Of a stretch of DNA of 64,000 bases, positions 54,210-63,051 are shown in pieces. Under the pieces are notes generated by a model that was given only the letters and a program-made list of their open reading frames with translations, was not told the DNA's origin and did not search any database. Made by a program: the position numbers and the translations under genes. Location: positions 1,182,501-1,246,500 of the forward strand of contig NZ_CP146606.1 of assembly GCF_032842945.2 (NCBI RefSeq), given 5' to 3'. This DNA comes from Roseovarius sp. W115 (lineage in GTDB: Bacteria > Pseudomonadota > Alphaproteobacteria > Rhodobacterales > Rhodobacteraceae). Numbering within the stretch: the first letter of the stretch is position 1; each line of letters opens with the position of its first letter.

Positions 54210-55265
54210 ATGGGTTTTGGTGTTTGGACCACTGTTGCCGATCAATCTGAGGGGCGCGACAATAATTTCAACCTGTTGCGCATGCTGGCCGCATTAGGTG
54301 TCTTGGTCTCCCATTCCATTCCTGTCACCGGGGGGCCTGATGCCCCGCAGATTTTAGAAGGCACACTCAAAGGAGTGACACTAGGGGATGCCTGCGTACT
54401 CATCTTTTTTGCCGTATCTGGATTTTTCATCACCCAAAGTTTCGACCGAAGCCGAAGCCCGGTCTCGTTTGTCACAAACCGTGTACTGCGCATTTTTCCT
54501 GCACTTTTGGTGATGCTGACACTTACAGTTCTGGCGGCCGGACTTTGGGTCACTATGACCCGTGATCTTACTTTCTGGTCAGAGGGCCTGTCTTACCTGC
54601 TGCGCAATCTGCTGCTCTTCTTTTCTGCGCCTAACTTGCCTGGTGTGTTTGAGAGCCACCCGTTCAGCCCAATTGTCAACAGCTCACTCTGGACCTTGTC
54701 ATACGAGGTAATTTGCTATGGGTTTGTTCTGATATGCGGTGTGATGGGTCTTTTTTCAGGCCCACGCATATTCCTCATCGTGCTGAGCCTCTTCGCAGTA
54801 GCGCTTGGCATCAAGGCAAGCATGGATTTAGGCAAACGTTTTGAAACCACCTTGTACCTCGGCCTGCCCTTTGTAATCGGCATGACGGTCTATGTCTGGC
54901 GCGCATATGTACCACTCACGTTTTGGTTGGTTGCAGCCCTGGCTGTCCTCACAACCCTCCTTCGCAATACTGAGCTCTTTTTGCCTATGCTAATCGTCGC
55001 GCTTAGCTATGGCAGCATCCTGTTAGGCTTTGCCTCCCTGCCAAAGCTGAAGGCTTACAATCGTCTGGGGGATTATTCTTACGGGACTTATATTTACGCA
55101 TTCCCACTTCAACAGACCGGCTTTGCCTTGGGCTTCTCCGATCCACTTTCGAATGTGATCTTTGCACTGCCTTTGGCGGTTTTCTGCGCCGTGTTGTCCT
55201 GGCATGCTGTGGAACATCCTGCACTTGGCCTAAAACGCTGGATTGCCGCGCCTCGCCTTGCATGA
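54210..55265 (+). CDS. Acyltransferase family 3 (OafA/YrhL-type) membrane protein
   Basis: 351 residues, about ten membrane helices. Start NNFNLLRMLAALGVLVSHSIPVTGG carries the catalytic-type His in helix 1 (LVSHS), with the conserved FFAVSGFFITQSF and RNRVLRIFPALLV-type segments next. It O-acylates surface sugars, for example LPS or capsule. The ATG at 54210 has SD GGAG; the TTG at 54204 is less likely. Convergent with the aminotransferase. Confidence 0.87.
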   Translation: MGFGVWTTVADQSEGRDNNFNLLRMLAALGVLVSHSIPVTGGPDAPQILEGTLKGVTLGDACVLIFFAVSGFFITQSFDRSRSPVSFVTNRVLRIFPALLVMLTLTVLAAGLWVTMTRDLTFWSEGLSYLLRNLLLFFSAPNLPGVFESHPFSPIVNSSLWTLSYEVICYGFVLICGVMGLFSGPRIFLIVLSLFAVALGIKASMDLGKRFETTLYLGLPFVIGMTVYVWRAYVPLTFWLVAALAVLTTLLRNTELFLPMLIVALSYGSILLGFASLPKLKAYNRLGDYSYGTYIYAFPLQQTGFALGFSDPLSNVIFALPLAVFCAVLSWHAVEHPALGLKRWIAAPRLA

Positions 55266-55277
55266 TCTTGGCCGTCT

Positions 55278-56585
55278 TTACGTTGCAGCCGACCGAAACG
55301 CCGCATCCAGCCCTTCAGCCACCTTGTCCACATCCTGCAACGACAAACACATCGGCGGCACCATGCGCAGGCAGGACCGGTGCGGCCCGGATTTTGACAG
55401 GATCAGCCCGGCGTCGCGGGTCTTTTCAAACACCGCCGCTGTGACATCCTCATCGGGTTCCTTGGTCTTGCGGTCCTTCACCATCTCAATGGCCAGCATC
55501 AAGCCCCTGCCGCGCACGTCCCCGATGGCGGCATGTTTGTCTTTCAACTCGTGAAGCCGTTCCAGAAGCGCTGCGCCCACCTCCCGCGCATTCTCCTGCA
55601 CCTTGTCACGCCGGATCACCTCAAGCACAGCCCGGCCCGCGGCGCAGCTTGTGGGATTGGCCCCGTAGGTGTGGAACATGAACTTGTCGGCCATAGGGGC
55701 CGCCACAGCTTTGCGCGCCACTACGGCCCCAAGAGGGAAGCCATTGCCGATACCCTTGGCCATGACAACAATATCCGGCACCACGCCGTCGGCCTTAAAC
55801 CCCCACATGTGGTCGCCCGTGCGACCAAAGCCCGACTGGACCTCGTCCGCAATGTAGAGCCCACCCGCCGCGCGCACACGTTCGGCGGCCCCTGACATAT
55901 ATCCTTTGGGCATCTCAATGATCCCGCCATAGCCCTGCACGCTTTCCACAAGCATGCCTGCCACGCAGCCGGTTGTGGCGGTGGCAATGGCGCGCTCAAT
56001 CTCATCGAGATAAGGCGCAGCCCCTGCGTTCTCACCAAAAATCCCGCGGTACTGGTTGGGCTCGGGCACAAACGCCACATGCCCTGGCATGCCCGGATGC
56101 CGCCAGCCCGCAATGCCCGTGACCGACTGCGCCGCCGCAGTCGGCCCATGGTAGGACGTGCGCAACGCCAGAAGGTCAAGGTTGCCCGTGTATGTCCGCG
56201 CCATGGTCATCGCCAGATCAATGGCCTCGGCGCCGGAATTGGTGAAATGCACAACCCACTCTTCCTCCTTGGGCATGGTCGCGGCCAGCTCTTCGGCCAG
56301 ATGGGCGGGCGTGGGGTGATAGAACATCGTGGTGCAATGGGTCAGCGTCTGCGCCTGCTCGGTTGCCGCTTTGACCACATCAGGGTGCGAATGGCCCACC
56401 GAGATGCACACATTCATACCCAGCAGGTCGATATATTTGCGATCCTCTGCATCCCAGAGGTACTGCATCGACCCGCGCTTAAAGACCATCGGCTCTTTGA
56501 AGGGGACGAATTTTGACTGCGAAGCAGCATAATATTGCGCCCTCCGCGCGGCGGTGGCCTCAATCGACCAATCGGTTTTGATCAT
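55278..56585 (-). CDS. AGXT2-like class III aminotransferase
   Basis: 435 residues. It resembles alanine-glyoxylate aminotransferase 2-like enzymes: FTNSGAEAIDLAMTMAR (PLP phosphate), HGPTAAAQS, DEVQSGFGRTGDHMW and the PLP lysine in VVMAKGIGNGFPLG. It probably moves the amino group of the demethylated amine product to glyoxylate or pyruvate. It is the last gene of the MttB/DMGDH-like operon; its start overlaps the preceding stop by four bases. Confidence 0.87.
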   Translation of the reverse strand: MIKTDWSIEATAARRAQYYAASQSKFVPFKEPMVFKRGSMQYLWDAEDRKYIDLLGMNVCISVGHSHPDVVKAATEQAQTLTHCTTMFYHPTPAHLAEELAATMPKEEEWVVHFTNSGAEAIDLAMTMARTYTGNLDLLALRTSYHGPTAAAQSVTGIAGWRHPGMPGHVAFVPEPNQYRGIFGENAGAAPYLDEIERAIATATTGCVAGMLVESVQGYGGIIEMPKGYMSGAAERVRAAGGLYIADEVQSGFGRTGDHMWGFKADGVVPDIVVMAKGIGNGFPLGAVVARKAVAAPMADKFMFHTYGANPTSCAAGRAVLEVIRRDKVQENAREVGAALLERLHELKDKHAAIGDVRGRGLMLAIEMVKDRKTKEPDEDVTAAVFEKTRDAGLILSKSGPHRSCLRMVPPMCLSLQDVDKVAEGLDAAFRSAAT

Positions 56586-57379
56586 TGCTTCATCCTTTCA
56601 TTGCCAGGGTCATAGGGCGCACAGTCCAGAATACGCGCCGCGCGCCTTTGCCCAAGAATTTCCACGCTCAAACCATCTCGCGCCGCGGCATCGCGCAGAT
56701 AAGCCAGCGCCAGAACCTTGCCGGTGCGGTGCCCATACGCGCCCGAGGTCACGACGCCCACACTGCGCGTGCCCTGCCACAGGCCATGGGCATAAAACGG
56801 GTCCACGTCGCCTCCCTCAATCTCAAGCAGGACCATGTCCCAGGGCGCGTTATCCTGCCGTGCCAGCATCGCATCACGGCCCACAAAGTCGCGCCCCGCA
56901 GGGCGCACCAGATATCCCAGCCCCGCCTCCAGCGGGCTGCGCTCAGTGGTAAGGTCACTGCCCCAGGCGCGATAACCCTTCTCAAGCCGCATCGCATTGG
57001 CGGCATAGGCCCCGTAGAGGCCAATGTCATAGGGCTGACCCGCTGTTTCCAAAGTTTCGAAAACCGCCACCGCTTCATCGCGTGCTACATGCAATTCCCA
57101 GCCAAGCTCACCAACATAGGAGACGCGCAGCAGCCGTACAGGCACACCCGCCAAGGCAATCTCCTGCACGGTTAACCACGGCCCAAGGCTCGCGTCCGTC
57201 AGCGCTGCTAGAATGTCCCGTGCCCTGGGCCCCATCAGACCAATGACCGCCATTTCTTCGGTGAGGTTGGTGATCTCAACATCCCACCCATCAGAACGCG
57301 CGCGGAGCAGATCGAAATCCATCTCTTCTGCCGCCGCCGCCGAGGTCAGATAGGCGCTTGTCTCACTGAGCATGGCCAC
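56582..57379 (-). pseudogene. DMGDH-like FAD oxidoreductase 1, 3' fragment (GcvT-type domain)
   Basis: 265 codons from the track start, but this is only the C-terminal part of a dimethylglycine/sarcosine dehydrogenase-like protein. It starts in the sequence RLARLSET-type of the GcvT (aminomethyltransferase) domain: its block MDFDLLRARSDGWDVEITN follows directly on the gene below if one G is added to the C run at 57399-57403. The residues up to the stop match folate-binding GcvT-type domains (GELGWELHV, LEAGLGYLV). Probably not made alone, since no SD or start fits. Overlaps the aminotransferase start by four bases. Confidence 0.8.
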
Positions 57380-58980
57380 GGAATACTCAGCCGCAACGCC
57401 CCCACCGGGGTCAGGACATGGGTCAGTCCAACGCGTCCGGGTTTGGGCGCGCGGTTGGCCCCAAGCTGATCCACAAAAGCCACCGCATCCGGCCCGGTGA
57501 CCTCAAACTTGGAAAATACCGACAGGTCGGCCAATGCCACGCGTTCTGCGACGGCCTTGCACTCTTGTCCTACAGGGTCAAACCAGTTGGCCCGGCGGAA
57601 TGTTTCCTCCGCCACAGCCCCCGGCGCATCCGCAAACCAGTTGGGCCGCTCCCAACCGTAGGCGGCCCCCATTACGGCCCTGCGCTCAACCATCAAACCA
57701 TGCAGCGGAGATTTGCGAAGATCCCGCCCCGCAGGGCGTTCTTCATGCGGATAGTGCACCCCAAACTGAAGTCCGAAGCACTCCACCGCCTTGGCGATGC
57801 GGTAGTCTCGGTTCGCCCATTGCCCAAACCGACGCGGATCCACGGCCAGAGCATCCATCGGCGGCGCACCATGGGTCATCCAATGGGACAGAAACTTGCC
57901 CGCGCCGCCGCCTTCCATCACCCCCATGGAGGATCCCGTCAGCAGCCAGGCATTCTCGACCCCATGTGCGGGACCAATCAGAGGATTGGCATCCGGGCTA
58001 AAGGTGATCGGCCCGTTGATCACGGTTTTCACACCACCCTCACCCAGCGCAGGGATCCGCGCCATCGCGGCCTCGATGATATGTTCCACCCGGTCCAGAT
58101 CAGGCGGCATCAGATCGGCGCCGAACTCTTCAGGCACGCCATCGGGCGACCAGACCTGCGCCTCGCGTTCATAGGGCCCCAGGATCAACCCATCCCGTTC
58201 CTGCCGCACATACCAGCTTTCTTCAGGGTCGCGGATGATCGGCAACTCTGGCAATCCTTGCGATTGTCGCTCAGCCACAGCCCCCACCGTATCGGTCACC
58301 AGATACTGGTGCAGCACCGGTACCGAGGGCACATTGACCCCCATCATCTGGCCAATCTCAAAGCCCCAGGTCCCTGCCGCGTTGACAAGATGTTCAGCTC
58401 GAAACTTGCCATTCTCGGTTTCTACAACCCAAAGCCCATCCTCCCGCCGGATCGCGCGCACCGGGCAGAAGCGCTTGATCGTGGCACCACTCTTTGTCGC
58501 CACCTGCGCCATTGCATTCGTGGCAAGACTTGGGTCCACATGCCCGTCATCAGGTTCGTAAATCCCACCAATCAGCCCATCAAGCTGTGCCAAAGGGTTA
58601 AGCTCAGCAATCCGGTCCGGCGTCAGAATTTCCAACGGATACCCCGTGAAGGCCGACAGACCAGCCACATGACGAAATTCATCCATCCGGTCGGGATTGC
58701 GTGTGATGCGCATTGCTCCAGAGGAATGAAAGCCACAGGACTGCCCGGTCTCTTCGGGCAGGATGTCACGGTACAGCCGCACAGACGTGGCGCGTAGCTC
58801 CTGAATAGTCGGATTATGGGCGAAATGCGTGCAAAGCCCTGCCGCATGCCATGTCGAGCCATGGGTAAGGTCGTTTTTCTCTAACAAGAGAACATCCCGC
58901 CAGCCGTCCTTAACCAGATGGTAGAGGAGCGAACATCCCATAACCCCGCCGCCAATGATGATCACTTGCACGTCACTCAT
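57346..58980 (-). pseudogene. DMGDH-like FAD oxidoreductase 1, 5' fragment (FAD domain)
   Basis: 544 codons. FAD-binding start VIIIGGGVMGCSLLYHLVKDGW, DAO-type substrate domain, and beginning of the GcvT domain (VFSKFEVTGPDAVAFVDQLGANR). It then runs into a foreign frame after LTPVGALRL and stops. Adding one G to the run (minus-strand GGGGG; plus CCCCC at 57399-57403) gives LTPVGGVAAEYSV and a full protein of 799 residues (2400 nt), equal in length to its neighbour (789). The lesion may be real, or an assembly error. Overlaps the next gene's stop by four bases. Confidence 0.85.
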
Positions 58981-61346
58981 GCCCGCATCCTTGTACCGTC
59001 TGGATCAAACGGTGAGCGTTTAAGGCGCTTAGCTGGATAGCGTTGCCCGGCCACCTCAATTTCAACCGGGCCATCGACGGCGGCCTCAATCAAGCCAAAG
59101 CAGAGGTCCAGCCCCGTGCGCGGCCCTCTCGCACCTGAACTGGTTAACCCCACAACACGCCCCTCACACCAGATGGGCTCGTCATGCAGTAAAAGCGGCT
59201 TTCCCTCGACCTGAAAGAGACACAGACGGCGTTTCACACCTTCGGCCTTTTGCATCTCCAGCGCCGCCTTGCCGATGAAGTCCTTCGACCAATCAATGGT
59301 AAACCCAAGCCCCGCCTCAAGCGGCGTAACATCGGGCCCGATATCATGCCCCCAATGTTTGAAGCCTTTTTCAATGCGACAGCCATCCAGCGCGTAGTGC
59401 CCCATGGGTTTGGCCCCAGCAACGATGAGGGCGTCGAATACCTGACCTGCTTTGCCGCTTGGGATCGAGAGTTCCCATCCCAACTCGCCCACAAAGCTGA
59501 GACGTGTGGCGAGACAGGGCGCGCCCGAGACCAAAACCTCCCGCGCGGTGCCAAACCCAAACCCCTGCCAATCAGCATCTGACACATGGGTAAGCAAGCT
59601 CCGAGACCCAGCGCCCATCACGCCAATGACAACTTCGGTTTCGGTTTGATCCGCAATCTGCACTTCCCAGCCCACCGCGCGCGCCCGCAAAAGTGCCATG
59701 TCCCGCCACCGCGTCGCAGCACCTGACACCAGCCAGAACCGATCCGCAGCACGCCGCGTGATGGTCACATCCGCCTCTATGCCACCCCCGTCGTTCAGGA
59801 TGGGCGTATAGACCGCTTTGCCAACGGGCACATCCATCTGCGCCGCGGCGTGCATATTGAGAAAGCCCAAGACGTCGGGGCCTGTGATCTCAACCTTGGT
59901 GAAGGGCGACAAATCGAGCAACACCGCGCCCTCTGCCATCTCAGCCGCTTCTCGCGCTGCAATCTCCCACCATGGCTGCGCTCCGACCGAATAGGGTAAG
60001 TCACGCTCCGCCTCGGTCTGAGCGTACCAAAGCCCGCGCTCCCATCCGGCGGTCTGACCGAACACAGCGCCCTGCGCAGCCCAACGGTCATGCAACCCCG
60101 AACACCGCAGCCCTCGCCCCGCCTCGGGTTGTTTGTAGGGCCAATGAAGCGCAAAGAGATCAGCCACCGCTTCTTCCATCCGTGCCGCCATATGCGCCGC
60201 ATCCGCCGCCTGTGGATCGACACGCGCCACATCAACCTCCCACGCATCCCACTCCGGCGCGCCTTCTGTCATCCACCCTGCCAAAAGCCGCCCGATGCCA
60301 GCCGATGACATCACGCCCACCGAATTCATCCCCGCCGCCACAAAGAGCCCCGCGACCTCTGGCGCAGGCCCGATTAGAGGGCGCGTGTCATGCGTAAAAC
60401 TCTCGGGCCCATTCATGAAATGCTGAATACCCACCTGTTCCAGTCTCGGCATCAGGTCCAGAGCGGCCTGCATGAATGGCCCAAACTGATCCCAATCCTC
60501 TGCCAGTTCCAGAAACGGCCGGTCCCCCTCTGGCCCAAAGGCATCCCAACATTTCGCTTGGGGCTCAAACCCTCCGATCACCAGCTTGCCTGCGTCGCCC
60601 TTGACATAAATTCCGGTATCCAGATCCCGCAGCACCGGAAAGGGATCAGGCAGATTGGGCATCGGCTCAGTCACCACATACATATGCTCTACGGCCTGCA
60701 GAGGCAGCGCCAGACCAGCATGCGACGCCAACGGCTTGGACCACGCCCCGGCACAGAGCGCCACCTGGGGCGCGGCAATCACAGATCCATCGGCAAGGCG
60801 CACGCCTGTGACGCGCCTGGCCTGCGTTTCAATGCGCGTGACATGCGCGCCTTCACGGATGTCCACACCCCGTGCCTTGGCTGCGCGCGCATAGGCCATG
60901 CACAAATCCACTGGATTAACATTTCCATCCTCGGGCACAGCCAGCGCACCCACATGATCCCGCAGATCAAGACCAGGCACATCTACCGCCGCAGGGTCGG
61001 CAATCTCCGGCGAGAGCCCAACGGTTTGCCCCAGAGCGGCAATCCGGCAAAGCTCATCCATCCGCGCCGGCGCCCGCGCCAACCAATAGCCGCCCGTCCG
61101 GCGATAGCCCGTGGCCATCCCCGTCTCATCTTCCAGCGCAGGAAAGAGCGTCAGAGCCTCCATCGCCAGCCGCGTCATGTTGGGCGTTGCCCTGAGTGGG
61201 CCAACAATCCCCGCCGCATGCCAGCTGGTCCCCGAAGTGAGGCTGTTGCGCTCCAACAGCACAACATCGCGCATGCCACCCCGAGCCAGATGATAGGCCA
61301 AGCTCAGCCCATTGGCCCCACCGCCGACGATCACCACCTCAGCCAA
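58977..61346 (-). CDS. DMGDH-like FAD oxidoreductase 2 (FAD + GcvT fusion), intact
   Basis: 789 residues. FAD-binding start VVIVGGGANGLSLAYHLARGG, a DAO-type substrate domain to about residue 400, then a GcvT-like folate domain to the end (GELGWELSIPSG, LEAGLGFTIDWSKDFIGKAA). The reaction is oxidative demethylation of an N-methylated amine, with the one-carbon unit moved to tetrahydrofolate. The exact substrate (dimethylglycine, sarcosine or another N-methyl amino acid) is unknown; two paralogues suggest two successive demethylations. ATGA overlap with the paralogue. Confidence 0.87.
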   Translation of the reverse strand: MAEVVIVGGGANGLSLAYHLARGGMRDVVLLERNSLTSGTSWHAAGIVGPLRATPNMTRLAMEALTLFPALEDETGMATGYRRTGGYWLARAPARMDELCRIAALGQTVGLSPEIADPAAVDVPGLDLRDHVGALAVPEDGNVNPVDLCMAYARAAKARGVDIREGAHVTRIETQARRVTGVRLADGSVIAAPQVALCAGAWSKPLASHAGLALPLQAVEHMYVVTEPMPNLPDPFPVLRDLDTGIYVKGDAGKLVIGGFEPQAKCWDAFGPEGDRPFLELAEDWDQFGPFMQAALDLMPRLEQVGIQHFMNGPESFTHDTRPLIGPAPEVAGLFVAAGMNSVGVMSSAGIGRLLAGWMTEGAPEWDAWEVDVARVDPQAADAAHMAARMEEAVADLFALHWPYKQPEAGRGLRCSGLHDRWAAQGAVFGQTAGWERGLWYAQTEAERDLPYSVGAQPWWEIAAREAAEMAEGAVLLDLSPFTKVEITGPDVLGFLNMHAAAQMDVPVGKAVYTPILNDGGGIEADVTITRRAADRFWLVSGAATRWRDMALLRARAVGWEVQIADQTETEVVIGVMGAGSRSLLTHVSDADWQGFGFGTAREVLVSGAPCLATRLSFVGELGWELSIPSGKAGQVFDALIVAGAKPMGHYALDGCRIEKGFKHWGHDIGPDVTPLEAGLGFTIDWSKDFIGKAALEMQKAEGVKRRLCLFQVEGKPLLLHDEPIWCEGRVVGLTSSGARGPRTGLDLCFGLIEAAVDGPVEIEVAGQRYPAKRLKRSPFDPDGTRMRA

Positions 61347-61364
61347 TTCACCCGCCTCCCGGCG

Positions 61365-61408
61365 CTAGAAAATTCAAATTTTCTAGGCAAATTTCTTGCA
61401 AGAAATTT
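61365..61408. repeat. Pair of adjacent A+T-rich palindromes
   Basis: CTAGAAAATT/AATTTTCTAG (61365-61386, two-base loop) and AAATTTCTTGCAAGAAATTT (61389-61408, perfect) are two bases apart, between mttB and the second DMGDH-like gene. The first shares the TAGAAAA/TTTTCTA core with the palindrome at 35958-35977. Confidence 0.7.
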
Positions 61409-61424
61409 CCCCCACCCAAACCCA

Positions 61425-61805
61425 TCAGAAATACGCAGCCTCGCCGATCTCTTCCTTGGTCTTGGCCATATAGGCCTGCAGCTCTTCGTCTACGGACGGG
61501 TCAAGCCCGGGGTCGTCATAGGCTTCCAGATGCGCTTTCCAAAGCGCATTTGCCCTTTGGCTGGCATCCAGCTGCCCGGCGTCAGTCCATTGTTCATAAG
61601 ATGTGTTGTCCGGCGTTTCCGGCCGGAAGAGCGCTGTGAGAAAGTTGGCCTGCGTGTGATCGGAGCCCAGAAAATGCTGCCCCGGCCCAGTCGCGGCAAT
61701 GGCGCTCATCGCTTGGGCATTTTCGCTCAGGTCAATGCCTTCAAAAAACCGCATCAGCTTGCCACACAGGTCTGCATCCAGCATGGTTTTCTCGAAGCTG
61801 GTCAC
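61425..61805 (-). pseudogene. MttB-family methyltransferase, 3' fragment
   Basis: 126 codons from a GTG at 61805. It encodes the C-terminal cap of trimethylamine/betaine methyltransferases (VTSFEKTMLDADLCGKLMRFFEGIDLSE, HFLGSDHTQANFLTALFRPE). It runs directly on from the 5' fragment if one G is added to the run at 61809-61814: the join reads WLEGGLVTSFEK. Not likely to be made alone. Confidence 0.8.
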
Positions 61806-62947
61806 CAGCCCCCCTCCAGCCAGCCCGTGGCGTGGTTAATGAGGTTGGCCCCCGCAAACATCGACATCATCAGGCCCCAGGTCGCCTCTTGCTGGCTTTG
61901 TGCATCGGGCAGCTTGGACGCCGAAAGCGTACCCACAGTGTGAAGCGGCACACCCAACCGCCGCGCCAACTGCCCCGCCGCCAGAACCATCTGCCCCGCC
62001 TCTGGTGTGCCGAAAGTGGGCGCGCCTGATTGCATGGACATGGTCGCAGCAAACGATCCCATCAGGCAGGGTGCACCAGGGTTAATGAGTTGCACGAGCG
62101 CCAGGCCTGCCATCGCCTCGGCCAAAACCTGCGCCAAGGTTCCCGCCACGGTGCAGGGGCTCATCGCGCCGGTCAGCACCCAGGGCGTGCAGGCCACGGG
62201 TTGCCCTGCGCGGGCGTATGTCTTCAAAGCGCCCGACATATTGGCATCCATGACCAGCGGCGCGTTGGTGTTGGAGACGCAATAGAGCACAGGCTCTGCC
62301 ATCATCCGATCCCCAAATACAATCCGTGCCATATCAATTGCATGGCCCGAGCGTTCCGCACCTATGAAGGCCCCCATAAAGGGCCGGTCAGACCAGCGGA
62401 TATGAGCGTACAGCATATCCAGATGCCGCGTGCTGGCGGGCAGGTCGACCGGTTCACACACCACTCCACCCGAATGATGCAGCCAGGGGATTGTCTGGTG
62501 TAGCTTCACCAGCGTGACAAAATCGTCGTAACTCGCATAGCGCCGCCCCAGATCCAGATCATGCACAAAGGGCGGTCCCCAGGACGGGCAAAGCACCGTG
62601 GCACGCCCTCCCATCTGCACAGAGTTATCCGGCTTCCTAGCCTGCTGTTGAAAAGTAGCAGGTGCTGTGGCCTGAATGGTTTTGCGACAAAAGCCCGGCG
62701 CGAACCGTACACAGGTGCCAACTACATCACAGCCCGCTTCGCGAAAGATCTTGAGGACCTCAGGATCGTCATGAAACTCCATACCAGTCTCAGCCAGAAT
62801 GCGTTCCGCATTCGTTTCGATCAGCGCAAGCCCCTCTTCGCTCAGCACCGGCAATGGCCCGATCGCGCGCGTCACATAGGGTGCACGCGGTTGAACCGGG
62901 CGTTCCGGCCTACGACGTTTCCGCGATGCATTGGACGATCTTGTCAC
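61802..62947 (-). pseudogene. MttB-family (trimethylamine/betaine methyltransferase) 5' fragment
   Basis: 381 codons, GTG start at 62947 with SD GGGAGG 7 bases ahead. The barrel domain shows the MttB pattern (ERILAETGMEFHDDPEVLKIFREAG, SCNTNAPLVMD-type, HAAGWLEGG). No in-frame TAG, so it is not a pyrrolysine enzyme; such MttB relatives demethylate betaines (glycine betaine, proline betaine or carnitine). It ends HATGWLEGGW at a TGA where the frame breaks. With one extra G in the run 61809-61814 the gene would be 1524 nt and 507 residues, the family length. No corrinoid protein gene is in the window. Confidence 0.85.
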
Positions 62948-63014
62948 ATCACATCCTCCCTCACACAGCCTGCGCTCCGCGGCTCGGATCGGTCAATTGA
63001 CAGATTACATCATT

Positions 63015-63029
63015 AGTATTTCTAATACT
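63015..63029. promoter_or_regulatory. Candidate LysR operator between mttB and the right-end LysR gene
   Basis: AGTATT-TCT-AATACT, a perfect 6-3-6 inverted repeat, 23 bases before the LysR start and 68 bases upstream of mttB. GTCAATTGAC at 62992-63001 is a further short palindrome in the same gap. Placement suits control of the demethylation operon. Confidence 0.55.
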
Positions 63030-63051
63030 TTTACCAAGATGGAGCGCATCA

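Noticed and set aside
61802..61815. Pyrrolysine read-through or programmed recoding in MttB
   Set aside because: The stop is TGA, not TAG, and the two parts are in different frames, so simple read-through could not join them. A frameshift or assembly error fits better.
60390..61943. 517-codon plus-strand ORF opposite the DMGDH-like gene
   Set aside because: Shadow of the FAD oxidoreductase and mttB genes.
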